64,000 nt of DNA from Chloroflexota bacterium (GTDB lineage: Bacteria > Chloroflexota > UBA11872): positions 62,001-126,000 of the forward strand of contig JAJDVX010000019.1 of the NCBI GenBank assembly GCA_022825895.1. Reading direction: 5' to 3'. A program made the position numbers and the translations under genes. This document shows, one piece after another, positions 1 through 8,643 of the stretch. The notes beneath the pieces are model-generated. The model did no database searches. It had not been told where the DNA came from and was given only the letters and a program-made list of their open reading frames with translations. Numbering within the stretch: the stretch's first letter is position 1; each line of letters begins with the position of its first letter.

Positions 1-729
1 ACTGCACCAGACGTGCAGATGCCCGTCCTTGAGCCAGTTGGCCGTGGCGTTATGGGTTTCGATGTAGCCCTGGTGGACGACGCCGAAGGTGAACTCACGG
101 TCGACGACCAGGTCGGCCTCGGCGAAGCCGGCGTCGACGTCGCCAACCTCGTACAGCATTTCCGCCGCGACGTTGCTGGGCTCGTCGGCGGTGGTGCCGT
201 CGGCCTTGGCGGTGTAGAGGTCCTCGATGATGACCGGAGCGTCCGGCTTCATCGCGTCCCAGACCTCGAGGACCGGGTCGAGCACTTCATACTCGACGTC
301 GATCAGCTTGAGGGCCTCGGCGGCGATGTGCTGGTTGGTGGCCGCCACCGCGGCAACGGCATGCCCGTGGTAGTGAACCTTGCCGCGGGCGAGCATGTTG
401 GCGCTCTTGAACTTGACCGGAAGGCCGGGCGCCTCGCCGCCGGTGGTGAGCTTGTCGCCCGGGTCGGGCAGGTCGGCACTGGTGATGACGGCACTTACGC
501 CGTGCAGGGCCTCGGCGCGGCTGGCGTCGATGCTGACGATGCGCGCGTGGGCATGCGGGCTGCGCAGCACCTTGCCGTGCAACTGGCCGGGCAGATTGAT
601 GTCGGAGCCGTAGCGCGCTTCGCCGGTGACCTTTTCAAGGCCGTCGTGGCGAATCGGCCGGGTTCCGATGACCTTGTATTCCTCGTCGTGATGCTTGATT
701 TTGGGAGCGACTCGGGTGTCAATGGCCAT
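1..729 (-). CDS. Molybdenum hydroxylase (xanthine/CO dehydrogenase family), Mo-binding large subunit, N-terminal part
   Basis: The first 243 codons of a molybdopterin-binding hydroxylase subunit are present; the gene runs off the left edge. The start is the ATG at 729, three bases after the stop of the 2Fe-2S subunit gene. The N-terminus (IGTRPIRHDGLEKVTG, then ARYGSDINLPGQLHGKVLRS) is the typical a/b hammerhead opening of the CoxL/XdhA family. These enzymes hydroxylate or oxidise small organic molecules, or CO, at a Mo-MCD centre. The active-site loop that separates true CO dehydrogenase from other members lies outside the window, so the substrate cannot be assigned. It is the third gene of a FAD, FeS, Mo operon. 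Confidence 0.93.
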   Translation of the reverse strand, partial: MAIDTRVAPKIKHHDEEYKVIGTRPIRHDGLEKVTGEARYGSDINLPGQLHGKVLRSPHAHARIVSIDASRAEALHGVSAVITSADLPDPGDKLTTGGEAPGLPVKFKSANMLARGKVHYHGHAVAAVAATNQHIAAEALKLIDVEYEVLDPVLEVWDAMKPDAPVIIEDLYTAKADGTTADEPSNVAAEMLYEVGDVDAGFAEADLVVDREFTFGVVHQGYIETHNATANWLKDGHLHVWCS

Positions 730-731
730 GG

Positions 732-1229
732 CTAAGCCTCCGCGCGCATGCGTTCGGCGGCGTCCAGCACGGCGCGTACGATCTTGTCGTAGCCCGTGCA
801 CCGGCAGAGGTTGCCGGCGAGCCACCAGCGAACTTCGTACTCCGTGGGATTCGGGTTTTCCTCCAGGAGGGCCTTGGCCGCGACGATGAAGCCGGGCGTG
901 CAGACGCCGCACTGGAGGGCGGCGTTTTCAAGGAACGACTGCTGTAGCGGGTGCAGCCCCTCGGGCGAAGCGACGCCCTCGATGGTTTCAATGGAGGCGC
1001 CGGCCGCTTCGACGCTGAGCACGCAGCAAGAGTTGACCAGCGCGCCGTCCATGACGACGTTGCAGGCGCCGCAGTTGCCGTTGTTACAGCCTTCCTTGGC
1101 GCCGGTCAGTCCCAGGTGGTCGCGCAGGACTTCCAGCAGGCTCTCCCGCGGTTCGGCCAGGAAGTCCACCTGCTCGCCATTGATCGTGGTCTGAACGTGG
1201 ACCTTTCCCGACAGGATTTCAGTGGCCAT
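732..1229 (-). CDS. 2Fe-2S subunit of molybdenum hydroxylase (CoxS/XdhC-like)
   Basis: 165 residues. It holds two [2Fe-2S] clusters that carry electrons from the Mo centre to FAD. The plant-ferredoxin-type N-terminal cluster is visible as CNNGNCGAC plus a later Cys. The C-terminal helical domain has CGVCTPGF and CRCTGY, the standard family motifs. The ATG at 1229 (MATEILSGKV) is chosen because earlier in-frame starts would add about 42 residues of low-complexity sequence inside the upstream gene; it leaves an 11-base overlap with the FAD subunit. Length and motif order are those of a complete, functional subunit. Confidence 0.95.
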   Translation of the reverse strand: MATEILSGKVHVQTTINGEQVDFLAEPRESLLEVLRDHLGLTGAKEGCNNGNCGACNVVMDGALVNSCCVLSVEAAGASIETIEGVASPEGLHPLQQSFLENAALQCGVCTPGFIVAAKALLEENPNPTEYEVRWWLAGNLCRCTGYDKIVRAVLDAAERMRAEA

Positions 1230-2106
1230 TGGTGGGACTGCCTCCCTGGGCGCGAGCCTTGGCGCCGCGCAGGGCGCGCTGGGTAAGAACGTAGGAGAGT
1301 TGCTTGCGATGGGCGATGGTGCCGCGCATGTCGTCGATCGGCGTGGCGGCGTCACGGGCGATGCCGGCCGCGACCGCGAAGGCGTCTTCGTCGGCGGTCA
1401 TGCCCACCAGGGCGTCGCCAGCGGCCTGAACGAACAGGGGGGTGGGCGCCACGGCGCCGAGCGCGGTGCGGGCGGCGGTGATGGTGTCGCCATCCAACTG
1501 CAGCCAGGCGCCGGCGCCTACGACCGCGATGTCCATCTCGTTACGCGGGATGAAGCGCAGGTAGTGCGAGCCTGAGCCCGCGGGCGGCTTGGGCAGGGTG
1601 AGGGAAACCAGCAACTCGCCGTCGGCCAGCACGTTGCGGCCGGGAGCGGTGCAGAAGTCCTCGACGGCGACGGTTCGCTCACCGTCGGGGCCGAAGATGT
1701 TGCAGACGGCCGAGTGGACGATCAGCGGAGGAATGGTGTCTCCGGCGGGACCGGAGTTACACAGGTTGCCGCCGACCGACGCGCGGCCCTGAATACCGGT
1801 GCTGCCAATGATGCGGGCAGCATCCGTCACGGCGGGATAGGTCGCCGTGAAGTGCGCGTCGTTGTAGAGCTGATGGCAAGGAACCGCGGCGCCGAGCGTG
1901 GTGCTGCCGTCGGCATTGACCGAGAGCTCCATGAGCTCGGGAATCTTCTTGGCGTCGACGAAAACCCCGGTATCCCGAGCGTCTTCGCGGACCTGGACAA
2001 TCAAGTCCGTCCCGCCGGCAAGCATGCGGGCGTCCGAGCCGTGCTCGGCAAGGATGGCTACAGCGTCCTCGACGGTTGAGGGCGCGGCGTACTGAATCGC
2101 GCGCAA
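1219..2106 (-). CDS. FAD-binding subunit of molybdenum hydroxylase (CoxM/XdhB-like)
   Basis: 295 residues. It binds FAD and passes electrons from the 2Fe-2S subunit to the final acceptor. Family motifs are AGGTDL near residue 31 and GSTGIQGRASVGGNLCNS near residue 105, both of which contact FAD. The CO dehydrogenase C-terminal-like domain follows. The start is a TTG at 2106 preceded by a strong GGAGG five bases upstream. This is the first gene of the operon, giving the order FAD, FeS, Mo. Molybdopterin genes moaD, moaE and a mogA/moaB homologue are elsewhere in the window. Confidence 0.93.
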   Translation of the reverse strand: MRAIQYAAPSTVEDAVAILAEHGSDARMLAGGTDLIVQVREDARDTGVFVDAKKIPELMELSVNADGSTTLGAAVPCHQLYNDAHFTATYPAVTDAARIIGSTGIQGRASVGGNLCNSGPAGDTIPPLIVHSAVCNIFGPDGERTVAVEDFCTAPGRNVLADGELLVSLTLPKPPAGSGSHYLRFIPRNEMDIAVVGAGAWLQLDGDTITAARTALGAVAPTPLFVQAAGDALVGMTADEDAFAVAAGIARDAATPIDDMRGTIAHRKQLSYVLTQRALRGAKARAQGGSPTNGH

Positions 2107-2283
2107 AGCGGCCTCCGTTTCCTGGCAGTGACGGAATCTGCGCGCCCATTGTCACGACTTCGGGCGATGCTTACCAGTCGGAAGCGGGAATCGGATGCGG
2201 GAGGCGCCCGGACGGAGCGCGATCAGGCGGCATTGGGTCGCTGAATCTGCCGCTGCGCAAAGCCGCAGCCGCCGCTATCCGAA

Positions 2284-3426
2284 CTAGGCGTAGAGCCCCG
2301 CTCCCGGTCGCCGGCCCCAGGGGCTGGCCATGGCCGTGGGGGAGGCCTGCTCGACGGTGTGGGCGGCCAGGAGGTCGGCGTCGAAATCGATCCCGAAGCC
2401 CGGACGCTCGCCCAGCACGAGCCAGCCGTCGTCGAGCCGGATGTCGATGTCGAACAGCGCCGAACGTCCGGCGTCCAGGACCTCCAGCATGGAGTGGTTG
2501 GGCATGGCCGCCGCCGCGTGGGCCATGAAGCTGCCGGGCGAGTTCATCATGGAGACCGGTCGCTCGATGCCGTAGACCATGTCGGCCACGATCAGCCCGC
2601 CGGTCACGCCGCAGGTGTCGCTGCCGACCTGGACGACGTCGATTGCCCGGTGGTCCAGCAGATGCAGGAACTCGCCCGGATGCCGCAGGTTTTCGCCGCT
2701 GGCCACGGCGGCGGCTACGCCGTCGGACACCTGTCGCAAGCCGGTGGCGTCCCAGCGCCGGGCGGGTTCCTCGATCCAGGTCAGGTCGAAGTTGCGCTCG
2801 ATCTCGCGCACGCGACGGATGGCTTCCTTGGGCGTCCAGAATTCGTTGACGTCCAGCATCAGGTCAACGCGCTTGCCGGAAGTGGCGAGGGCGTCGCGCA
2901 TGATTCCGAGGCGGCGAAGGTCGTCCTGGAAGTCGGCCCCACCTTTGAGCTTGCCGGCCGACACGCCGCGCGCGGCCATGCCGGCGTAGTAGGCGTGCAG
3001 TTCCTCGTCGGACAGGGGCGAGTCCAGGCCGCTGGCGTAGGCGCGTACGCGCGGCGAGGAGGCGCCCAGGGTGCGCCACAGCGGCTCGTTGTTGGCCTTG
3101 GCCTTGAGATCCCAGAGCGCGAGGTCGATCGTGGACAGCCCCGCGGCGACTGGACCCACGGGTCCAAGCTTGAAGACGACATCCATCATGCGCTTCCAGA
3201 GACCGCGCACGCCGCGCGGGTCGGCCCCGATCAGGAGATTGGCGAGCGACTGGACGTGGGGGCGGCCGACCGGGCTGCCGAGCCCAAGGCCGGTGATGCC
3301 GGCGTCGGTGTCCACATGAACCACAAGGCCGGACGTGAGGGACCGGCCGGTTGGGCTGTTGACGTCGCCCAGGGGGCGCGCCAATTCATGCTCGAAGACG
3401 ACCGTACGAACCTCGGTGATGCGCAT
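2284..3426 (-). CDS. Mandelate racemase/muconate lactonizing enzyme family protein (enolase superfamily)
   Basis: 380 residues, the usual length for the superfamily. The N-terminal capping domain runs to about residue 130, followed by a TIM barrel. Likely active-site elements are KLKGG (catalytic Lys region), the metal ligands in MLDVNEFW, WIEEP and ASGENL, the barrel Asp in VVQVGSD, and a late His in PNHSMLEV. These enzymes abstract a proton alpha to a carboxylate, for example in sugar-acid dehydration or epimerisation. The substrate cannot be read from sequence. It stands alone on the minus strand, upstream of the Mo-hydroxylase operon and divergent from the repeat protein at 3552. Confidence 0.9.
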   Translation of the reverse strand: MRITEVRTVVFEHELARPLGDVNSPTGRSLTSGLVVHVDTDAGITGLGLGSPVGRPHVQSLANLLIGADPRGVRGLWKRMMDVVFKLGPVGPVAAGLSTIDLALWDLKAKANNEPLWRTLGASSPRVRAYASGLDSPLSDEELHAYYAGMAARGVSAGKLKGGADFQDDLRRLGIMRDALATSGKRVDLMLDVNEFWTPKEAIRRVREIERNFDLTWIEEPARRWDATGLRQVSDGVAAAVASGENLRHPGEFLHLLDHRAIDVVQVGSDTCGVTGGLIVADMVYGIERPVSMMNSPGSFMAHAAAAMPNHSMLEVLDAGRSALFDIDIRLDDGWLVLGERPGFGIDFDADLLAAHTVEQASPTAMASPWGRRPGAGLYA

Positions 3427-3551
3427 GGTGTGCGGCCCTGGGGCGGGAGCGACGTCCAGTTTAGTGACGTTGCGCCTGCAATGACGGGGGCACGGAAACG
3501 ATTGGTTCGAGCAAACCCTGTACAGTGGGTGTCAGAAGTTGGAGGTGCGCT

Positions 3552-4043
3552 ATGGCTGTCTTCGATACGCTGCGCGCAGCTCGAACACTGAAGGCGGCAG
3601 GGTTCGGGGACGCGAAGGCGGAAGCGGTTGCCGAGATTGTGCAGGCAGTCGCGAATGGGAATCGTGTGAGCAAGGCGGACATGCAAGGGTTCGCCACCAA
3701 GGCGGACTTTGAGCAGTTCGTCAGCACGCTGGATCTTGATAGGTTCGCGACCAGGGATGACCTAGAGCGGTTCGCGACCAAGGTTGACCTAGAGCGGTTT
3801 GCGACCAAAGTTGAACTAGAGCGGTTTGCGACCAAGGAGGATCTAGAGCGGTTCGCGACCAAAGAGGATCTGGAGCGGTTCGCGACCAAGGAGGACCTGA
3901 AGCCACTTGTGACGCGGGCCGAGCTTAAGTCTGAGCTTCAGGAGCTTGAGCTCCGCCTCACGATTCGGATGGGCGTGCTTGCCGTGAGTGCGGTCACGAT
4001 CGGGGTGGCGTTGATGGTGGCGCTGAACCAACTCCTGCTCTGA
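3552..4043 (+). CDS. Coiled-coil repeat protein with C-terminal membrane anchor (DUF1640/CCDC90-like)
   Basis: 163 residues, function unknown. The first 50 residues (AARTLKAAGFGDAKAEAVAEIV) resemble the N-terminal domain of the DUF1640/CCDC90 group. Six tandem nine-residue repeats of the form RFATKEDLE follow, then a charged helix and one hydrophobic segment near the C-terminus (about residues 138-160). A coiled-coil stalk tethered to the membrane is the likely architecture. The ATG at 3552 is chosen because GGAGG ends six bases upstream; an earlier in-frame start at 3525 lacks this. It converges on the fumarate reductase genes and seems to be a single-gene unit. Confidence 0.8.
   Translation: MAVFDTLRAARTLKAAGFGDAKAEAVAEIVQAVANGNRVSKADMQGFATKADFEQFVSTLDLDRFATRDDLERFATKVDLERFATKVELERFATKEDLERFATKEDLERFATKEDLKPLVTRAELKSELQELELRLTIRMGVLAVSAVTIGVALMVALNQLLL
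3741..3902 (+). repeat. Six 27-bp tandem repeats within the coiled-coil gene
   Basis: Six units begin at 3741, 3768, 3795, 3822, 3849 and 3876. Each encodes a nine-residue unit R-F-A-T-K/R-x-D/E-L-E/K. The nucleotide copies are similar (ttcgcgaccaa is nearly constant) but differ at several third positions, so they are not fresh duplications. Copy number could vary between strains. Confidence 0.9.
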
Positions 4044-4073
4044 CGAGAGGCACCCACCGAGCGCCCGGCCGCG

Positions 4074-4430
4074 CTAAACGAGCGACAGGAAGACCGCGGT
4101 GAGGACGGCAACTGCCGCCGCACCGCCATAGGCGACCACCCCGATCAGGCCGGCCGGCAGCGGCGCGTGCAGGTCGATGGCCAGGTGTCGCAGCCGGTGG
4201 CAGGCGTGGACCGCAATCAGTGCGATGACCGCTCCGATGGCCAGCCGCACGATGGCGTGCTGCAGAAGGTCGCGGATGCCGTTGTAGGTGAAGGCATCGG
4301 CAAACCAGCGCCAGCCGAAGGGGCCGAAGACCGAAGTCACCAGAATGAGCGCCGGCACGATCACGGCGGCCAGCACGCTGCCGACCACGAACAGCGACCA
4401 GAACAGCGGCTCGTGCGAACGACCGCTCAT
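4074..4430 (-). CDS. frdD: Fumarate reductase/succinate dehydrogenase membrane subunit D
   Basis: 118 residues with three hydrophobic segments. The opening [17 protein letters not shown] matches the FrdD pattern (NEPLFWSLF). With FrdC it forms the membrane anchor and quinone site of a heme-less (type D) quinol:fumarate reductase. The start codon overlaps the frdC stop (ATGA at 4430-4427). It is the last gene of the respiratory supercluster and converges on the gene ending at 4043. I see no clear intrinsic terminator between them. Confidence 0.88.
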   Translation of the reverse strand: MSGRSHEPLFWSLFVVGSVLAAVIVPALILVTSVFGPFGWRWFADAFTYNGIRDLLQHAIVRLAIGAVIALIAVHACHRLRHLAIDLHAPLPAGLIGVVAYGGAAAVAVLTAVFLSLV

Positions 4431-4822
4431 GTTGCCCCGACCCATGCGACCCAGAGGAAGAGAAGCAAGGTAACGGCCGCCAGCCCGGCAAACTGCTGGC
4501 CGATGATGAAGGCTGCGGGGATACGCCGCCCGGCGACCTGGCCTGGCAGCGCATTGGGAGCGATCAGGAAGAACGAGACGGTGTGCCAGAGCGCGAACGC
4601 GAGCGCCACGAGGTGGAACACCACCATCAGCGGGTGCCAGAGAAAGTCGCGATAGGCCAGGTAGGTCTCCGCGTCCTGCCCCGCCTTGTGGAGCAGGAGC
4701 ATGAAGAGCACGACCTCGGCCAGGATGAAGGCCGACGTAGCTTCGCGAAGGAAGATTCGGAAATAGGACCCATTCCGAGTCCACCAGGTCCAGCCCAGGC
4801 GCCGGTCCAGCGGCCGGTTCAC
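4427..4822 (-). CDS. frdC: Fumarate reductase/succinate dehydrogenase membrane subunit C
   Basis: 131 residues, three membrane helices. The N-terminus [17 protein letters not shown] is the FrdC signature region, and LWHTVSFF contains the conserved His of the second helix. The GTG start at 4822 overlaps the frdB stop as GTGA, consistent with translational coupling. A longer reading frame extends upstream but lies inside frdB. It anchors the catalytic FrdAB dimer and contributes to the quinone site. Confidence 0.88.
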   Translation of the reverse strand: MNRPLDRRLGWTWWTRNGSYFRIFLREATSAFILAEVVLFMLLLHKAGQDAETYLAYRDFLWHPLMVVFHLVALAFALWHTVSFFLIAPNALPGQVAGRRIPAAFIIGQQFAGLAAVTLLLFLWVAWVGAT

Positions 4823-5568
4823 GAGCGCCTGGCCCAGGGCGTCAGCAGCCGCTTGTAATAGTCGAACGCGCCTTCCAGCTTGGCTTGCTGAATGGCGCCG
4901 GCCGGGTCGACGTGCTTGGGGCAGACCTCGGAGCACTCGCCGACGAAGGTGCACTCCCAGATGCCCTCGTTCTGGAAGATCACGTCCTGCCGCATCTGCT
5001 TGCCCTGGTCACGCGAGTCCAGGTTGTAGCGCTGGGCCAGGGCAAGAGCCGCGGGTCCGATGAATTCGTCGACTCGCCCGATCACCGGGCAGGCGGCGTA
5101 ACAGAGCATGCAGTTGATGCACATGCTGAACTGCTTGTAGCGGTCCAGCTGGGTCGGCGTCTGCATGAATTCGGCGCTCAGGTCGCCATCGTCGTCTTCG
5201 CGGACCAGGTAAGGCTTGACGTGGTCGAGTTTCTCCATGAAGCCATTGATGTCGACCACGAGGTCGCGCTCGACCGGGAAGTTGACCAGCGGTTCCACGC
5301 GAATGGGACCGGGCATGTGGTCGCGCACGAATGCGGCGCAGGTCAGGGCCGGTTCGCCGTTGACCTGCATGCCGCAGGAGCCGCACACGCCCATGCGACA
5401 GGACCAGCGGAAGCTGAGCGAGCCGTCGATGTAGTTCTTGACATAATTCAAGGCGTCCAGCACGACCCAGTCGTCGTGGTACGGGACTTCGTAGGACTGG
5501 AAGGTCGGGCCGCCGTTGTCGGGGCGATAGCGGAAGACCTCAAGCTGGATAGTCGTCTCGCTCACCAT
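4819..5568 (-). CDS. frdB: Fumarate reductase/succinate dehydrogenase iron-sulfur subunit
   Basis: 249 residues. The N-terminal ferredoxin domain has [10 protein letters not shown] and a later Cys in PALTCAAF for the [2Fe-2S] cluster. The C-terminal domain has [11 protein letters not shown] and [13 protein letters not shown] for the [4Fe-4S] and [3Fe-4S] clusters. It carries electrons between the flavoprotein and the quinone site. The ATG at 5568 is two bases past the frdA stop. All cluster ligands are present and the length is normal for the family. Confidence 0.96.
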   Translation of the reverse strand: MVSETTIQLEVFRYRPDNGGPTFQSYEVPYHDDWVVLDALNYVKNYIDGSLSFRWSCRMGVCGSCGMQVNGEPALTCAAFVRDHMPGPIRVEPLVNFPVERDLVVDINGFMEKLDHVKPYLVREDDDGDLSAEFMQTPTQLDRYKQFSMCINCMLCYAACPVIGRVDEFIGPAALALAQRYNLDSRDQGKQMRQDVIFQNEGIWECTFVGECSEVCPKHVDPAGAIQQAKLEGAFDYYKRLLTPWARRS

Positions 5569-5570
5569 GC

Positions 5571-7346
5571 CTACTTCCCGTTCTTCCCAGCGGACGATCC
5601 GTACACGCGGTCGGCGGGCGGCCAGCGCGTAATCACCACGTCCTTGTACTCGATGCGCGGGTCGCCGTCGGTGCGGTAGGCCATGGAGTGCTTGAGATAG
5701 TTGGCGTCGTCGCGGGCCGCGTAGTCGGTGCGCTGATGCGAGCCTCGGGACTCGGTGCGGTCGAGCGCGGCGTGGGCCAGCGCCCGCGAGATGTCGACCA
5801 TGCCGTCGATTTCGAGCGCGCTGATCAACTCGGTGTTGTAGACCGGACTGGTGTCGTCCAGCGACGTGCGAGCCACGCGCTCTTCCAGTTCGCGGAGGGT
5901 CGCGCAGCAGGCGGACAGCGAAGCTTCGTCGCGGAAGATGCCCGCGCCGGCTTCCATGGCCGTGTTCAGGTCGTCGCGGATGACGGCGATGCGTTCACCG
6001 CCGGCCGGACGCGCGCGGAGTGCAGCGATGCGGTCGCGTTCGGCAGCCACCTGTCGGTCGATCTCCGACCCGTCGGACAACTGCTGTCCGGCGACCGCGG
6101 CGGCAGCGTGGCGTCCGGCGCGTGCGCCGAAGACGACGAGTTCGGTCAATGAGTTGGACCCGAGCCGGTTGGCGCCGTTGATGCTGACGCAGGCGCACTC
6201 GCCTGCCGCGTAAAGACCGGGAAGCGTCGCCGCGCCGTGAACGTCGGTGTCGATGCCGCCCATCGTGTAGTGCACGACCGGTCGAACCGGAATCGGCTCG
6301 ACGACCGGATCAATGCCGGCGTAGTTGGAGGCAAGTTCACGAACGAACGGAATTCGGGAGTCGATTCGCTCCTCGCCGAGGTGACGCACGTCCAGCTGCA
6401 CGTAGTCGCCGTATTCCCCATCGAATGTCCGCCCGGCGGCCTGCTCGTGCATGAACGCCTGCGACAGGCGATCGCGGGGTCCGAGCTCCATGGCGCGGTT
6501 CTGGGGGTGGCGGGGGTCACGGACGTCCAGCGGCTCGCCCAGGTCGTAGTCCTGCAGGTAGCGCCTGCCCTCGTTATTGAGCAGGATGCCGCCTTCGCCG
6601 CGCGAGGCCTCGGTGATGAGGATGCCGGTGCCGGGCAGGCCGGTGGGGTGGTACTGCACGAACTCCATGTCCTTCAGCGCCACGCCCGCGCGATAGGCCA
6701 GGGCCAGGCCGTCGCCGGTCTTGATGGAGCCGTTGGTGGTGAAGGGGAAGATCCGCCCGAAGCCACCGGTGCAGATGATGACGGCGTTTGCACGCATGAC
6801 GTGCAGCTCGCCGGTGCGCAGCTCCAGGGCCACGCAGCCCTGGCAGCGGCCATCGGCGGTGAGCAGGCTGGTCGCGAAGAACTCGTCGTAGCGCGTGATC
6901 TGGCTGAACTGCAGCGAGGTCTGGAAGAGCGCGTGCAGCACGTGGAAGCCGGTCTTATCGGCCGCGTACCAGGTGCGTTCGATTTGCATGCCGCCAAAGG
7001 GCCGAACGGCGACGTGGCCGGAGTCCTCGCGGCTCCAGGGGCAGCCCCAGTGCTCCAGTTGGATCAGTTCGCGCGGAGCCTCGTCCACGAACATCTCGAC
7101 GGCGTCCTGGTCGGCCAGCCAATCCGAGCCGCTGATCGTGTCGTAGATGTGGTGCTCGCGCGCGTCGTTGTCCTTGATGACGGCCGCCATGCCCCCCTCC
7201 GCGGCCACCGTGTGGCTGCGCATGGGGTAGACCTTGGACACGAGACCGATAGAGAGCTCGGGGTTGGCTTCAACCACCGCCATGGCGGCGCGAAGGCCGG
7301 CTCCGCCGGCGCCGATAATGAGTACGTCGTGTCGGATTTCGTTCAC
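5571..7346 (-). CDS. frdA: Fumarate reductase/succinate dehydrogenase flavoprotein subunit
   Basis: 591 residues from the GTG at 7346. Visible motifs are the FAD dinucleotide fold [15 protein letters not shown], the covalent-FAD His in [13 protein letters not shown], the substrate region [11 protein letters not shown], and [21 protein letters not shown]. It interconverts succinate and fumarate. Its proximity to alternative complex III suggests that the aerobic succinate-oxidising direction is physiologically relevant, although subunits C and D are of FrdCD type. An upstream TTG at 7382 is possible, but the GTG is preferred. A TAAGAT hexamer seven bases before it suggests a leaderless mRNA. 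Confidence 0.95.
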   Translation of the reverse strand: MNEIRHDVLIIGAGGAGLRAAMAVVEANPELSIGLVSKVYPMRSHTVAAEGGMAAVIKDNDAREHHIYDTISGSDWLADQDAVEMFVDEAPRELIQLEHWGCPWSREDSGHVAVRPFGGMQIERTWYAADKTGFHVLHALFQTSLQFSQITRYDEFFATSLLTADGRCQGCVALELRTGELHVMRANAVIICTGGFGRIFPFTTNGSIKTGDGLALAYRAGVALKDMEFVQYHPTGLPGTGILITEASRGEGGILLNNEGRRYLQDYDLGEPLDVRDPRHPQNRAMELGPRDRLSQAFMHEQAAGRTFDGEYGDYVQLDVRHLGEERIDSRIPFVRELASNYAGIDPVVEPIPVRPVVHYTMGGIDTDVHGAATLPGLYAAGECACVSINGANRLGSNSLTELVVFGARAGRHAAAAVAGQQLSDGSEIDRQVAAERDRIAALRARPAGGERIAVIRDDLNTAMEAGAGIFRDEASLSACCATLRELEERVARTSLDDTSPVYNTELISALEIDGMVDISRALAHAALDRTESRGSHQRTDYAARDDANYLKHSMAYRTDGDPRIEYKDVVITRWPPADRVYGSSAGKNGK

Positions 7347-7353
7347 GAAAGTG

Positions 7354-7382
7354 ATCTTAGGGACGCTTGGCAAGGGGTGCAA
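7354..7382 (-). promoter_or_regulatory. Putative leaderless promoter of frdABCD
   Basis: On the minus strand, TTGCAC (7382-7377) and TAAGAT (7359-7354) are separated by 17 bases. TAAGAT is only seven bases before the GTG start of frdA and no Shine-Dalgarno is seen, as expected for leaderless transcription. The -35 match is weak (3 of 6). Confidence 0.4.
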
Positions 7383-7446
7383 TTGGCCATCCCGCCACGT
7401 CCGATTCTCGCCGGTTGCAAAGCTGAATCGTCTCGTAACCCACGGC

Positions 7447-8643
7447 TCATGGCTCGTCTGGCGAAGACTCTCGCGAAGTTCGGCTGGTGCGCCTCAGGTC
7501 GCCCAGTACGTCCGGACGCCGCTCCAGGAGCGCGACTAAGGCGTGCTTGGTGGCGGCCCGGCGCTCTTGCATGTCCGCCTCCGTGGAGGCGTCCAGCGTG
7601 CGCAGTTCAGCAAGCAGTTCGGCAGCCTGGGCCGCGGGGTCCGTGGCCGGCCGACGGCGCCAGCCGCGCCGCCAGAGCACGAGCGCCAGCCCGGCGACGA
7701 CCGCCGGAATCGTGGCGAAGATCGCCCAGCGGTCGGCGGTCGTGGCTCGAAGCGTGCGCACGATGCCGGGGAGCGACGTGTCGGTGATGCGGACGGCAAA
7801 GGACTCGCGCGCGGCAACGTCTTCCTTCTGCCAGCGATGCACCTGGTTACCCCCGAATGAGTCATCGCCCCGAGCTTCCAGGCCGGTGATGGTGGAAGTC
7901 AGCTGGCCCGTCTCAATCAGCAGGATTGCGATGTCGGTATTCAGCGCCGGCGCCCAATCAAAGGCGACGGAACCGCCGTCGAGCGCCAGCTGGTAGCCGT
8001 AGACCATGGTGGTCACGCCCGGTTGGAGGCCGGCAAAGACCGCGAAGCCGGGACCGCCGATGACGGCGTCGCCGGGTCCGAATCCGGCGACCGGCTGCAG
8101 GTTGAACGCGCCATCGGGCACGCCGAAGCGAAGGGGCGGCGGCGATCCCGGTTGCTGCACCGGCAGGTAGGCGCGATTGCCCGGGACATGTACCTCGGCG
8201 ACCTCGACCACCGAGAGCGTGTCGGCCGTCTGTCGCCTGAGCAGCCGGGTGAGGCTTCGAAAGCTGATGCCGGGATCTGTCTCCGTGACGGCGAAGACGT
8301 CAATCTCGACGAGGGACTGCCCGCCGGACCCGACCTGCAGGACGTCGCTGCTGTAGCGCACGCCCTCCGCCTCGAACGAGATGAGATAGGCGTATTCGCC
8401 GCCGGCAGCCACGTTCGGGAAGACGAAGAGGCCATCGGCGCCAACCGCGGCCTCGCTGGTGGGCAGGCGATCGGTCTGCCGAAATCCATCAAGCTGGACC
8501 ACCAGGTCCGAAGGCAGCGCCGCGCCCGGCGTGGCCGGCCGCAGGCGCCCGACGATCTCGCCGCTGCCCTCGGCCCGCACGCCGGCAACGCCGACGATGG
8601 CCAGGAGAACCAGCACGGCGGCCAGGCCGAGCGCTCGCTTCAT
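7447..8643 (-). CDS. Secreted, C-terminally membrane-anchored protein of unknown function in the ccm cluster
   Basis: 398 residues. A signal peptide (about 1-23, ending VRA) is followed by a transthyretin/carboxypeptidase-regulatory-like beta domain ([21 protein letters not shown]). A second extracytoplasmic region follows. One membrane helix (about 300-325, [19 protein letters not shown]) leads into a basic, helical cytoplasmic tail of about 70 residues. The start overlaps the stop of the CcmI-fusion gene by four bases, so it is probably co-translated with cytochrome c maturation genes. No catalytic motif is recognised. A role in presenting or chaperoning extracytoplasmic substrates is only a guess. 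Confidence 0.8.
   Translation of the reverse strand: MKRALGLAAVLVLLAIVGVAGVRAEGSGEIVGRLRPATPGAALPSDLVVQLDGFRQTDRLPTSEAAVGADGLFVFPNVAAGGEYAYLISFEAEGVRYSSDVLQVGSGGQSLVEIDVFAVTETDPGISFRSLTRLLRRQTADTLSVVEVAEVHVPGNRAYLPVQQPGSPPPLRFGVPDGAFNLQPVAGFGPGDAVIGGPGFAVFAGLQPGVTTMVYGYQLALDGGSVAFDWAPALNTDIAILLIETGQLTSTITGLEARGDDSFGGNQVHRWQKEDVAARESFAVRITDTSLPGIVRTLRATTADRWAIFATIPAVVAGLALVLWRRGWRRRPATDPAAQAAELLAELRTLDASTEADMQERRAATKHALVALLERRPDVLGDLRRTSRTSRESSPDEP

Noticed and set aside
1..2106. Aerobic carbon monoxide dehydrogenase (CoxMSL)
   Set aside because: Subunit order fits, but the active-site loop of CoxL is outside the window, so CO oxidation cannot be claimed.
3741..3902. Regularly spaced repeats as a CRISPR array
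   Set aside because: The 27-bp units are directly adjacent with no spacers and stay in frame as protein repeats.
6237..7787. 516-codon open frame on the plus strand opposite frdA
   Set aside because: Shadow of frdA; no recognisable motif and no ribosome binding site.
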